Shown: piece by piece, positions 1-9,383 of the stretch
Layout of the letters: each line of letters opens with the position of its first letter
Numbering within the stretch: the first letter of the stretch is position 1
NCBI RefSeq assembly: GCF_014193425.1
Contig: NZ_JACHZG010000001.1
Span: 3,348,001-3,412,000 of the forward strand
Direction of reading: 5' to 3'
Origin: Microlunatus antarcticus
GTDB lineage: Bacteria; Actinomycetota; Actinomycetes; Propionibacteriales; Propionibacteriaceae
Length of the DNA stretch: 64,000 nt
Position numbers and translations under genes: made by a program
Notes under the pieces: generated by a model
What the model saw: the letters and a program-made list of their open reading frames with translations, nothing else
Databases searched by the model: none
What the model was told of the DNA's origin: nothing

Positions 1-414
1 CGGACGCGGGCGGTCGAGCTGCTCGAGCAGATGCGGGTCCCCGAGCCGGAGCGGCGCCTGCGGCAGTACCCGCACGAGCTGTCCGGCGGCACCGCCCAGC
101 GCGTCCAGCTCGCCATCGCCCTGGCCTGCGAGCCGGAGCTGCTCCTGCTGGACGAGCCGACGACCGGCCTCGACCTGACCGTCCAGGCCGAGGTCCTGGA
201 GCTCATCGTCGAGATGATCAAGGGCGGCCGGCTGTCCGCGCTGCTGATCACCCACGACATGGGGGTCGTGGCCCAGACCTGCGACGACGTCGTCGTGCTC
301 CGGCACGGCGAGATCTGCGAGTCCGGACGGACCTCCTCGGTGCTCACGAACCCCACCCACCCCTACACCGCCGAGCTGGTCGCCGCCAGCCAGACGCTCG
401 GAGGCACCCGATGA
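1..414 (+). CDS. Oligopeptide/dipeptide ABC transporter ATPase (5' truncated)
   Basis: The reading frame is already open at base 1, so the N-terminal half, including Walker A, lies outside the window. The visible part carries the ABC signature LSGGTAQR, the Walker B stretch LLLLDEPTTG and the switch histidine in LLITHD. It ends with an NPTHPYT segment, which is typical of DppD/OppD-type ATPases. It overlaps the next ATPase gene by ATGA, so the two are translationally coupled. Paired DppD- and DppF-like ATPases plus a family 5 binding protein form a peptide or nickel-type importer on the cytoplasmic face of the membrane; the permease genes are presumably upstream. The substrate cannot be read from sequence. 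Confidence 0.93.
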   Translation, partial: RTRAVELLEQMRVPEPERRLRQYPHELSGGTAQRVQLAIALACEPELLLLDEPTTGLDLTVQAEVLELIVEMIKGGRLSALLITHDMGVVAQTCDDVVVLRHGEICESGRTSSVLTNPTHPYTAELVAASQTLGGTR

Positions 415-1406
415 CCCGCTCAGCCCTGGTGGTCAACGGGATGGTCAAGCGGTTCGCCGTGCGCGACCGCGGCGTACGGGCCCAGCTCACCGCGGTCGAC
501 GGTGTCGACCTCACGCTGGCTCCCGGGGAGACGGTCGCCGTCGTCGGGGAGTCCGGCTCCGGCAAGTCCACCCTCGCGCGGTGCATCGCGCGCCTCGTCG
601 AGCCGGACGCGGGCCGCGTGATGCTGGACGAGGTGGACCTCACGGGCCTGCGCCGCCGGTCGCTGTGGCAGGCGTACCAGCGGCTGCAGATGGTGTTCCA
701 GGACCCGATGACGTCGCTGAACCCGCAGATGACGGTCGGGGAGACCATCGACGAGCCGCTGCGGCTGCACAGCCGCCGGTCGCGCCAGGAACGTCGCGCG
801 CGGGTCGAGGAGCTCCTCGCCGACGTCCGGCTCGACGCCGCGCTGCTCGGGCGCTACCCCCGCCAGCTCAGCGGTGGCCAGCGCCAGCGGGTCGCGATCG
901 CCCGCGCGCTGGCGGTGGACCCGACCTACCTGCTGCTCGACGAGCCCACCTCGGCCCTCGACGTGTCCGTGCGCGGCCAGGTGCTCGACCTGCTCTCGCG
1001 GCTCCGCGAAGAACGCGGCCTGGGCTACCTGCTCATCTCCCACGACCTGTCCTCGGTCCGGCGCATGGCCGACCGCGTCCTCGTCATGTACCTCGGCTCG
1101 GTCGTCGAGACCGGCCGGACCGAGGACGTCTTCACCAACCCGCAGCACCCGTACACCCGGGCCCTGCTCTCCGCGGCGATGTCGACCCAGTACGGCACGA
1201 CCACCGAGCGGATCCGGCTCCGGGGCGAGATCCCCAGCCCGGTCCACCTCCCGGCCGGCTGCCGCCTCGCGTCCCGCTGCCCCGAGGTCCAGCCGTCGTG
1301 CCACACCGCCCGGCCGCCGCTGCTCACCGTCTCCGGGGGGCCGCACCTCGTGGCCTGCCCCGTGGTGCTGTCCGGCCACCCGGAGGTGCTCAGCAGCATC
1401 GCCTGA
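411..1406 (+). CDS. Oligopeptide/dipeptide ABC transporter ATPase (DppF/OppF type)
   Basis: A 331-residue ATPase with Walker A GESGSGKST at about residues 46-54, signature LSGGQRQR near 153-160, Walker B YLLLDEPTS near 173-181 and LISHD as the H-loop. The C-terminal extension has NPQHPYT and a cysteine pair in CRLASRC near residue 284, the usual tail of oligopeptide-type ATPases. It begins with ATG inside the ATGA overlap with the preceding ATPase and is followed after 80 bases by the lipoprotein binding protein, so the three genes look like one operon. It hydrolyses ATP to drive import of a peptide-like solute. Confidence 0.95.
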   Translation: MTRSALVVNGMVKRFAVRDRGVRAQLTAVDGVDLTLAPGETVAVVGESGSGKSTLARCIARLVEPDAGRVMLDEVDLTGLRRRSLWQAYQRLQMVFQDPMTSLNPQMTVGETIDEPLRLHSRRSRQERRARVEELLADVRLDAALLGRYPRQLSGGQRQRVAIARALAVDPTYLLLDEPTSALDVSVRGQVLDLLSRLREERGLGYLLISHDLSSVRRMADRVLVMYLGSVVETGRTEDVFTNPQHPYTRALLSAAMSTQYGTTTERIRLRGEIPSPVHLPAGCRLASRCPEVQPSCHTARPPLLTVSGGPHLVACPVVLSGHPEVLSSIA

Positions 1407-1486
1407 CGCAGGCTGCCCACCGATCCGGACCACCGAAGACGCTCTCCCTCCCTCGTGCCGACGCCCGGCACAGAACAGGAACACCC

Positions 1487-3184
1487 ATGCCCGGAAGCAC
1501 CCAGACCCGACGCGCCGTCGCCGCGCTGGTCGGCCTCACCACCTTCACCGTGCTCACCGGCTGCGGGTCGGCCGGCTCGCAGAGCGACACCGAGGCCCCC
1601 GCCGCGACCACGGCCATCACCACGGCCTGGCCCGCCGACGTCACCTCGCTCGACCCGGCCAACCTCTCGACCGGCCAGGACCGCGCGCTGACCCGGAACA
1701 TCTACCAGCCGCTGCTGTCGCCGAAGTTCGCGGAGCAGGCCGACGGATCCCTCAAGTTCCAGGGGGCCGAGGTGGTCCCGCTGCTCGCCGAGTCCTGGAC
1801 GACCAAGGACTCCTCGATCACGTTCAAGCTGCGCCAGGGGGTCAAGTTCCACGGCACCGACGACGAGGTCACCGCCTCGGACGTCAAGTTCAGCCTGTCG
1901 CGCATCTGGAAGACCCCGGGCGTCGGTGACTTCAAGGCCAACGGCCTGCAGTCCCCCGACCAGATCAAGGTCGTCGACCCGTCCACGGTGACCATCGACT
2001 TCGTCACCTCCGCCGGGAAGCCGACGCCGGTGACCCCGACCCTGATGGCGATCTTCAGCCAGGCGTACACCAGCATCCTCGACGAGGACGCGGTCAAGCC
2101 GCACGTCACCGACAGCGACCCCACCGGCTCGGCGTGGCTGCGGGAGAACGCCGTGGGCACGGGCCCGTACGCCATCACGGACCGCAAGCCCGGCACCAGC
2201 ATCACCCTCGCGGCCTCCGACGACAGCTGGATGCCCAAGCCGGCCTACCCGGACGTGAACATCCAGATCACCACGTCGGGCGTCAGCTCGCTGCTGCGCA
2301 ACCAGACGATCAACTACGCCGACTCGGGCTTCACCAACGCCCAGGTGAACACCCTCGGCGAGGCCGGCCTGAAGGTCGTGTGGCAGGACACCGGCTTCTT
2401 CGACATGTTCGCCATCACCGCGGGTCCGGCCGAGCAGGTGGGCGCCCTCGCGGACCAGCGCGTGCGCCAGGCCATCGCGTACGCGCTCCCCTACCAGGAC
2501 GTGCTCGACAACGTCGCCTACGGCCGCGGCACCCGGGCCAAGTCCATCGTCATGGACTCCGCGCCGGAGTACACCCCGGCCTGGGAGCAGTACACGACCG
2601 ACCTGGACAAGGCCAACGCGCTCATGGCCGAGGCCGGGAAGCCCGCGATCGACGTCCCCCTCTACTACCTGCAGGGTGACGACGACCAGACCAACACCGC
2701 GCTGCTCATCCAGGCCAACCTGACGAAGATCGGCATCAAGGCCAACCTGACGCCGCAGACCCAGGCCGGCCTGTTCGACGTGGTCAACGCGCGGTCGCAG
2801 ACGGAGCCGGGCGCCAAGGTCGGCCCGCCCGGGCTCGAGCTGTTCAACTGGTCGGCCTGGACCGACGACCCGAAGATCGTCATCGGCTACTGGGCCACCA
2901 AGGGCGGCATCAACAACTACCCCCTCTGGAGCTCGGAGACCGTCGACGCGGACAACGCGAAGTTCGCCCTGCAGCCGACGTCCGCCGACCGCACCGCGGC
3001 CTACCAGCAGGCCCAGAAGGAGATCGCCGACGCGGCTCCGCTCATCCCGATGATCACGACCGGAGCCGTCACGGTGACCACGCCGGGCATCGCCGGGGTC
3101 TCGTTCTCCCCGACCGGCTCGGGCCGCTTCTGGACCCTGCACCCGGAGGGCACCGCGAGCCCGGTGGCCCAGCTGGTGAAGTAA
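1487..3184 (+). CDS. Peptide-type ABC transporter substrate-binding lipoprotein (SBP family 5)
   Basis: A 565-residue extracytoplasmic solute receptor. The ATG at 1487 is preferred over the much longer upstream open frame because it starts a classic signal: basic TRR, a hydrophobic stretch and the lipobox LTGC with Cys26 as the lipidated residue. The mature part has the family 5 pattern (TSLDPAN near the start, then an LAESW segment and KFHGTDDEVTASDVKFS), seen in oligopeptide, dipeptide and nickel binding proteins. It lies downstream of two cognate ATPase genes and is closed by a strong hairpin. The substrate could be oligopeptides, but heme, nickel or sugars are also bound by this family. 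Confidence 0.93.
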   Translation: MPGSTQTRRAVAALVGLTTFTVLTGCGSAGSQSDTEAPAATTAITTAWPADVTSLDPANLSTGQDRALTRNIYQPLLSPKFAEQADGSLKFQGAEVVPLLAESWTTKDSSITFKLRQGVKFHGTDDEVTASDVKFSLSRIWKTPGVGDFKANGLQSPDQIKVVDPSTVTIDFVTSAGKPTPVTPTLMAIFSQAYTSILDEDAVKPHVTDSDPTGSAWLRENAVGTGPYAITDRKPGTSITLAASDDSWMPKPAYPDVNIQITTSGVSSLLRNQTINYADSGFTNAQVNTLGEAGLKVVWQDTGFFDMFAITAGPAEQVGALADQRVRQAIAYALPYQDVLDNVAYGRGTRAKSIVMDSAPEYTPAWEQYTTDLDKANALMAEAGKPAIDVPLYYLQGDDDQTNTALLIQANLTKIGIKANLTPQTQAGLFDVVNARSQTEPGAKVGPPGLELFNWSAWTDDPKIVIGYWATKGGINNYPLWSSETVDADNAKFALQPTSADRTAAYQQAQKEIADAAPLIPMITTGAVTVTTPGIAGVSFSPTGSGRFWTLHPEGTASPVAQLVK

Positions 3185-3226
3185 CCGCTCGAGGAGCAGC
3201 AGCGGGTCGTCGACGAGCGGCCCGCG

Positions 3227-3259
3227 GGTGGCCGGCCGGGTCCTTCCCGGCCGGCCACC
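3227..3259 (+). terminator. Terminator hairpin after the peptide ABC operon
   Basis: A perfect 14-bp stem (3227-3240 with 3246-3259) around a 5-base loop TCCTT. It has no U-tract, as is common for terminators in GC-rich actinomycetes. It lies 43 bases after the stop of the binding protein. Confidence 0.75.
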
Positions 3260-3347
3260 TCGTACGGGGGCTTCGGACCGGGGGTACGGACCGTGGGCTA
3301 CGGTGCCGGTCCCGTCTTCACCCGACCGACCCCCTAGGAGCGCCGGC

Positions 3348-3923
3348 TTGCGCGTCGTGACGACCACCCTGGAGATGCGGGAGCCGCCGGAGCGGGCGGC
3401 ACGGCCCCTGCCCGACGGCGTCCGCCTGGAGCGCGTGCTCCAGATCTCCCCCGAGTACGCCCGCTTCCTCTACGGCCTCGTGGGCGGCCCCTGGCACTGG
3501 ACCGAACGCCTGGGCTGGTCCCGGCAGCAGTGGCTCGACGAGCTCGCCAACGAGGGCGAGGAGCTCTGGGTCCTCTACCGCGGCGGCGCGCCCGCCGGCT
3601 ACGTCCAGCTCCACCCCACCCGCCGGGAGAGCGGTCTCGAGGTCGAGATCCGCTACTTCGGGCTGGCCGAGGACGCGATCGGCCACGGCTACGGCGGCCT
3701 CCTCCTGGAGCACGGCCTCCGGCACGCCTGGACCGTGCACGAGCGGAGCGACCTCCCCCGCCCCACCCGGGTCTGGGTCCACACCTGCACGCTCGACGGC
3801 CCCGCGGCGCTGGCCAACTACCAGGCGCGCGGGATGGTCGTGACCACCGTCGAGGAGGACGAGCAGGACGGGCCGGACCAGCCGCTGGGGTCGTGGGTCT
3901 CGAGCGGCGGGCCGCGCTCCTGA
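3348..3923 (+). CDS. GNAT family N-acetyltransferase
   Basis: A 191-residue protein with the GNAT fold. The acetyl-CoA pyrophosphate loop is represented by GHGYGGLLLEHGL, and a central strand region VEIRYFGL precedes it. The TTG at 3348 is chosen because AGGAG ends 7 bases upstream (3336-3340); a GTG at 3357 and an ATG at 3375 are in-frame alternatives, and the longer upstream frame reads through the preceding terminator region. It is a single gene between the ABC operon and lon. The acyl acceptor is unknown; a small molecule or a protein N-terminus is possible. Confidence 0.85.
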   Translation: MRVVTTTLEMREPPERAARPLPDGVRLERVLQISPEYARFLYGLVGGPWHWTERLGWSRQQWLDELANEGEELWVLYRGGAPAGYVQLHPTRRESGLEVEIRYFGLAEDAIGHGYGGLLLEHGLRHAWTVHERSDLPRPTRVWVHTCTLDGPAALANYQARGMVVTTVEEDEQDGPDQPLGSWVSSGGPRS

Positions 3924-4009
3924 CGTCGAGGGAGGGGATCGCCCGCCGTCACCGGCCCGGGCCGTGTTCGCCCCCAGAGGACGCGGGGAAGAAACCGGAC
4001 CTCCCCAGC

Positions 4010-4030
4010 CTTGAGTCGATGTCGCTCAAC
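4010..4030 (+). promoter_or_regulatory. HAIR-like HspR operator upstream of lon
   Basis: CTTGAGT at 4010-4016 and GCTCAAC at 4024-4030 are separated by 7 bases. The HspR-associated inverted repeat is CTTGAGT-N7-ACTCAAG, so the left arm is perfect and the right arm matches 5 of 7. It lies 34 bases before the lon start. HspR is known to repress dnaK, clpB and, in Streptomyces, lon; that control here is an inference. Confidence 0.8.
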
Positions 4031-4064
4031 CACACCTGAGCGGCCCCGAACGGAGGCTCGACCC

Positions 4065-6425
<2,361 letters not shown>

Positions 6426-6435
6426 TCCGCGCCTG

Positions 6436-6471
6436 ACGGGCCCGGTGTCTCCTCGGAGGCACCGGGCCCGT
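6436..6471 (+). terminator. Terminator after lon
   Basis: A 12-bp perfect stem (6436-6447 with 6460-6471), extended inward by TCTCC/GGAGG pairing around a 2-base turn. It begins 11 bases after the lon stop codon, with no U-tract. Confidence 0.85.
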
Positions 6472-6528
6472 CCTGGTTGACGGGTAGAACCTTTTCTCGT
6501 TGGAATGCTCTCCCGTCGAGCGACTTGT

Positions 6529-6570
6529 TGATATCGTCTTTCCCGCAGCAGGTAGTACGTCGGAGGAACT
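6529..6570 (+). promoter_or_regulatory. Promoter-like -10 and conserved leader block of MarR copy 1
   Basis: TGATAT at 6529-6534 is followed by CGTCT; 6548-6570 matches 7476-7498 before copy 2 at 20 of 23 bases. The block here can fold as GGTAGT (6551-6556) with ACTACC (6568-6573), leaving GGAGG in the loop. No convincing -35 is seen. The leader is about 137 bases long before the proposed start. Confidence 0.5.
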
Positions 6571-6684
6571 ACCGGCCTGACCGCGTCCGGTCCTGCGTGC
6601 TTCCGTCGGGGGAGAGCGCCAGGCCGTCCGGTCGGAGCGCAACCCGACGACGTCCGCGGACGTCCCCTGCCGACAGGAGGCGAC

Positions 6685-7164
6685 ATCGCCGCCGACGACC
6701 TGGACGACGCCGTCCGTAACTTCCGCCGCCTCGTCCTCGCCGCCGAGCGCTACCGCCAGGCCGTGTCCGACGCGATCGGGCTCGGGAGCACCGAGAGCCA
6801 GGCGCTCTCGGTCCTCGCGCTGCACGACGGGCGCGGCCAGTCCCAGCTCGCCCGCGACCTGCAGCTCACGAGCAGCGCGTCGACCGCCCTCGTCGACCGG
6901 CTGGAGCGCCAGGGCGTCGCCGAACGGACCCGCCACCCGCACGACCGCCGTCGTACGGTCGTCCGGCTCACCGAGCGGGGACGGCAGATCGCGACCGAGA
7001 GCCAGCAGTGCCTCGAGCACGCGCTCCGGCTCCTCGACCCCGAGCGGCTCGCGGGGTTCGCGGACGGGCTGGCGGTCGTCGCCGACGACCTGGACGCCGT
7101 CGCGACCGGGGTCGTCACCGGAGAGGTCGACCCCGTGCCCACCCGGGCGCTGCTCGCCGGCTGA
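6685..7164 (+). CDS. MarR family transcriptional regulator, copy 1
   Basis: A winged-helix regulator of about 159 residues. The core reads LTSSASTALVDRLERQGVAER (helix-turn-helix recognition region, shown in part) followed by the wing HPHDRRRTVV and TERG, the standard MarR signature. The start is unusual: there is no ATG, GTG or TTG near the Shine-Dalgarno AGGAGG at 6675-6680. The codon placed correctly, 4 bases downstream, is ATC at 6685; a CTG lies at 6700, and the first GTG (6763) would remove a helix conserved in copy 2. The paralog at 7615 has the same arrangement. A 6C-like RNA follows, so its operator or target may be that RNA, its own leader or both; the ligand is unknown. Confidence 0.82.
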   Translation: MAADDLDDAVRNFRRLVLAAERYRQAVSDAIGLGSTESQALSVLALHDGRGQSQLARDLQLTSSASTALVDRLERQGVAERTRHPHDRRRTVVRLTERGRQIATESQQCLEHALRLLDPERLAGFADGLAVVADDLDAVATGVVTGEVDPVPTRALLAG

Positions 7165-7181
7165 CCGCCGGCGTACGCCGC

Positions 7182-7202
7182 GCACCCCCGGCGAGGGGGT
7201 GC
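7182..7202 (+). terminator. Terminator after MarR copy 1
   Basis: GCACCCCC (7182-7189) pairs with GGGGGTGC (7195-7202) around loop GGCGA. It starts 17 bases after the stop codon and separates the MarR transcript from the 6C-like RNA promoter. Confidence 0.7.
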
Positions 7203-7285
7203 TCGGTGGTGTCATCTTCCGGGCATGTCCACTTCGGACACGCAGATCACCGGAAATCTTCCGGATCGTGGTTTAACGTCGTTGT

Positions 7286-7388
7286 TGTCGGACGGGGGCT
7301 ATGAACCCCCGAGCATCGTCCCCGTCCGACGCATGGGAAGTCCGTGCTTACCTGACCCCCCGAGCAGGTAGCCACGGACTTCCTCTGC
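7286..7388 (+). ncRNA. 6C-like small RNA, copy A
   Basis: Two stable hairpins have C-rich loops. Hairpin 1 pairs 7287-7297 with 7320-7330 (11 bp perfect), then a short inner helix, with loop AACCCCCGAG (7304-7313). Hairpin 2 pairs 7336-7346 with 7373-7383 (11 bp), then TTACCTG/CAGGTAG, with loop ACCCCCCGAG (7355-7364). Two stem-loops each presenting a run of about six C define the actinobacterial 6C RNA family (B11 in mycobacteria). A -10-like TAACGT lies at 7274-7279, giving a start near 7286. The second stem is not followed by a clear T-run here. Known 6C RNAs act by pairing their C-rich loops with G-rich mRNA sites; targets here are unknown. Confidence 0.85.
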
Positions 7389-7459
7389 GTTGTGCACGAC
7401 CCGGCCGACGCGCGCCGAGCAGAGCCTCGAGAAGCTCGATGGACGAGCGGCTTCGGCGC

Positions 7460-7509
7460 TACGATCGTCTACGAAGCAGGTGGTAGATCGGAGGAACTGC
7501 GCTGCTTCG
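7460..7509 (+). promoter_or_regulatory. Promoter-like -10 and conserved leader block of MarR copy 2
   Basis: TACGAT at 7460-7465 is followed by CGTCT. The block 7476-7498 matches the leader of copy 1. Here an 8-bp stem CGAAGCAG (7472-7479) with CTGCTTCG (7502-7509) encloses the conserved block. Confidence 0.5.
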
Positions 7510-7614
7510 GCTGTGCGAAGCGGTGCTGACGCCCCCGGGTGTCGGAGCTCGAGCAGTCGAAGACCTCGCGATCCGACAGAGTCCGTCGCGGACTCCCTGT
7601 GGCAGGAGAAGCAC

Positions 7615-8088
7615 ATCGACACCACCTCGAGCATGGACGAGGCCGTCCTTAACCTGCGCAGGCTGATCCTGGCCGGCGAGCACTACCGCCAGGTGGTGGC
7701 CGAGGCGATCGGCCTCGGGACGACGGAGAGCCAGGCGCTGTCGTTCCTCGCCGTGCACGGCAGCAGCGGCCAGTCCGAGATGGCCCGCAACCTGGGGCTC
7801 ACGAGCAGCGCGCTCACGGCGCTCGTCGACCGGCTCGAACGGCAGGGCGTGGCCGAACGCGTCCGGCACCCGCGCGACCGGCGCCGCACGATCGTCCAGG
7901 TCACCGAGCGGGGCGAGGCCATCACGACCGAGAGCCACCGCTGGCTGGCCGCGACCCTCGACCGCATCGACCCGGCCGAGCTGGACATGGTGTCCGCCTC
8001 GCTCGCCGTCATCGCGAACGACCTCTCCACCCGGACCTCGGGCGAGGCCGAGGTGCTGGGTGACGCGACCCGGGCCCTGCCGGTCTGA
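7615..8088 (+). CDS. MarR family transcriptional regulator, copy 2
   Basis: A winged-helix regulator of about 157 residues, paralogous to the gene at 6685. It has the recognition segment LTALVDRLERQGVAER, the wing HPRDRRRTIV and TERGE. A Shine-Dalgarno AGGAG (7604-7608) is spaced 6 bases from ATC at 7615, matching the ATC of copy 1; the first conventional start, ATG 7633, is 24 bases from it and would shorten the N-terminus by six residues. A long in-frame extension upstream to 7390 overlaps the 3' flank of the first 6C-like RNA and the leader, and is not conserved in frame with copy 1. It is followed by the second 6C-like RNA. Confidence 0.85.
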   Translation: MDTTSSMDEAVLNLRRLILAGEHYRQVVAEAIGLGTTESQALSFLAVHGSSGQSEMARNLGLTSSALTALVDRLERQGVAERVRHPRDRRRTIVQVTERGEAITTESHRWLAATLDRIDPAELDMVSASLAVIANDLSTRTSGEAEVLGDATRALPV

Positions 8089-8102
8089 ACGGCGTTCCCG
8101 CA

Positions 8103-8142
8103 GGGCGTGTCAGATAGCGGTCATGTCCGCTTGCTGACGCCC
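8103..8142 (+). terminator. Hairpin after MarR copy 2
   Basis: GGGCGT-GT-CAG (8103-8113) pairs with CTGACGCCC (8134-8142); inside it AGCGG (8116-8120) pairs with CCGCT (8127-8131). It lies 14 bases after the stop codon and upstream of the second 6C-like RNA promoter, so it probably terminates the MarR transcript. Confidence 0.6.
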
Positions 8143-8185
8143 GAACCTGAGCAGCTGGTTCAGGTCGTGCCCTAAAGTAATTGGT

Positions 8186-8290
8186 GTCGGACGAGGGTGA
8201 TGAACCCCCGAGCATCATCCTCGTCCGTCACACGGGAAGTCCGTCCTTACCTGAACCCCCGAGCAGGTAGGTACGGACTTCCTCTGTTTT
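8186..8290 (+). ncRNA. 6C-like small RNA, copy B
   Basis: This is the second two-hairpin C-loop RNA. Hairpin 1 pairs 8188-8202 with 8213-8227 (about 15 bp, one G-U) around loop AACCCCCGAG (8203-8212). Hairpin 2 pairs 8235-8244 with 8273-8282 and TTACCTG with CAGGTAG inside, around the identical loop AACCCCCGAG (8254-8263). It is followed by TCTGTTTT, so the second hairpin doubles as an intrinsic terminator. A -10-like TAAAGT (8173-8178) places the start near 8186. Sequence and spacing match copy A closely; compensatory stem changes between the copies support a folded RNA. Confidence 0.87.
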
Positions 8291-8291
8291 C

Positions 8292-8330
8292 CGGGTCCGT
8301 GCGGGGTCCAGCCCCACGGTCTCCGGACCG
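8292..8330 (-). terminator. Hairpin at the 3' end of the terC-family gene
   Basis: GGTCCG (8294-8299) pairs with CGGACC (8324-8329), and an inner GGGG pairs with CCCC. It lies just past the TerC stop codon on the minus strand and directly after the 6C-like RNA copy B terminator on the plus strand. Confidence 0.5.
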
Positions 8331-8338
8331 GCCGGATC

Positions 8339-9337
8339 TCAGCGAGCGGGAGCGGTCGGCTCCGCGTGGTCGTCGTCCCAGCGGGACTTCACCAGGCTGG
8401 CGACCGCGGTGACGGTCAGCGTGCCGATGATGACCACGAGCGACAGCCAGATGGGGATCTCGAGGCTGAAGGGGATGCCGAGCCGCTCGTCGAGGTGGTA
8501 CTCGTGCATCGCGTGGAAGATCAGCTTGAAGCCGATGAAGGCCAGGATGACCGAGAGCCCGATCGACAGGTAGACCAGCTTGCGCAGCAGGCCGCCCAGC
8601 AGGAAGTACAGCTGACGCAGACCCATCAGGGCGAAGACGTTCGCCGTGAAGACCAGGTACGGCTCCTGCGTGAGGCCGTAGATCGCGGGGATCGAGTCGA
8701 GCGCGAAGAGCAGGTCGGTGCTGCCCAGCGCGACGATGACGATGAGCATCGGGGTGATCAGGCGCTTGCCGTCGCGCTTGACCGTGAGGTGCGGGCCGTC
8801 GAAGTCGTCGGTCGAGGGGAAGCGGCGCCGGACGAAGCGGATGAGCGGGTTGTCCGGGGCCTCCTCGTCGTCGTCGTGGTTGCGGTAGTCGAGGACCAGG
8901 CGGATCGCGGTGTAGAGCAGGAAGGCGCCGAAGAGGAAGAAGACCCAGCTGAAGCGGTCGATGGCCGCGGCGCCGACGGCGATGAAGATGCCGCGGAACA
9001 CGAGGGCCAGCACGATGCCGACGAGGAGCGCGAACTGCTGCAGCTCCCGGGGGACCTTCAGCTTGGTCATGATGATGATGAAGATGAAGAGGTTGTCGAT
9101 CGACAGGCTGTACTCGGTCAGCCAGCCGGCGAAGAACTCACCCGCGTAGCGCGGGCCGGACACGCCCCAGACCCCGAGGCCGAAGACGACGGCCAGAGCG
9201 ACGAAGACGCCGATCGCGGTGCCGGCCTCTTTCATCGACGGCTCGTGGGGCCGCCGTCCGATGACGAAGATGTCGAAGCCGAGGATCGCGACCATGATCG
9301 CGATCGTGGCGGCCCAGGCGTAACCGTGGACGTCCAT
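8339..9337 (-). CDS. TerC family integral membrane protein (probable manganese exporter)
   Basis: A 332-residue polytopic membrane protein. It opens with two predicted helices (WAATIAIMVAILGFDIFVIG, then the GVFVALAVVFGLGVW region) and contains the acidic motifs WLTEYSLSIDNLFIF and FALDSIPAIYG, which are the TerC signature sites with metal-coordinating acidic residues within membrane helices. A charged cytoplasmic loop (NHDDDEEAPDNP) separates the halves. TerC proteins are linked to Mn2+ efflux and to tellurium resistance. The yybP-ykoY riboswitch directly upstream strongly favours a role in manganese homeostasis. It is transcribed away from uvrB, with its own promoter in the 207-base gap. 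Confidence 0.93.
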   Translation of the reverse strand: MDVHGYAWAATIAIMVAILGFDIFVIGRRPHEPSMKEAGTAIGVFVALAVVFGLGVWGVSGPRYAGEFFAGWLTEYSLSIDNLFIFIIIMTKLKVPRELQQFALLVGIVLALVFRGIFIAVGAAAIDRFSWVFFLFGAFLLYTAIRLVLDYRNHDDDEEAPDNPLIRFVRRRFPSTDDFDGPHLTVKRDGKRLITPMLIVIVALGSTDLLFALDSIPAIYGLTQEPYLVFTANVFALMGLRQLYFLLGGLLRKLVYLSIGLSVILAFIGFKLIFHAMHEYHLDERLGIPFSLEIPIWLSLVVIIGTLTVTAVASLVKSRWDDDHAEPTAPAR

Positions 9338-9383
9338 GCAGGGGTGAACCTTCCGAGACGGGGGTTGGTGCGAACGCAGCAGT

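Larger units (their letters stand above)
6495..8290 (+). repeat. Diverged tandem duplication: leader + MarR gene + 6C-like RNA, two units
   Basis: Unit 1 runs from about 6495 to 7388 and unit 2 from about 7432 to 8290. Both contain, in order, CTCG(T/A)TGGA, a -10-like hexamer followed by CGTCT, a 23-base leader block (20 identical), a Shine-Dalgarno sequence before ATC, a MarR gene and a two-hairpin RNA with nearly identical loops. The two MarR proteins look roughly 60% identical by eye. Unit ends are approximate. Confidence 0.85.

Noticed and set aside
1025-3367. Long minus-strand open frame opposite the peptide ABC genes
   Set aside because: Composition is Arg/Gly/Val/Asp-rich with no domain, and it mirrors codon bias of the real plus-strand genes; the same holds for the long antisense frames opposite lon, uvrB, polA and the aldehyde dehydrogenases.
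4011-4064. Earlier in-frame ATG for lon
   Set aside because: It lies inside the HspR operator, has no ribosome site and adds residues not found in Lon; ATG 4065 has a good one.
7473-7530. ANTAR-type paired hexaloop antiterminator in the MarR leader
   Set aside because: A 6-bp stem with a 6-base loop (GCTTCG-GCTGTG-CGAAGC) occurs, but the loop lacks the A1/G4 pattern of ANTAR targets and copy 1 has no counterpart.
7390-7614. N-terminal extension of MarR copy 2 as coding
   Set aside because: It begins at the 3' edge of the 6C-like RNA, and the homologous leader of copy 1 has a stop codon in the corresponding frame, so it is not conserved as protein.
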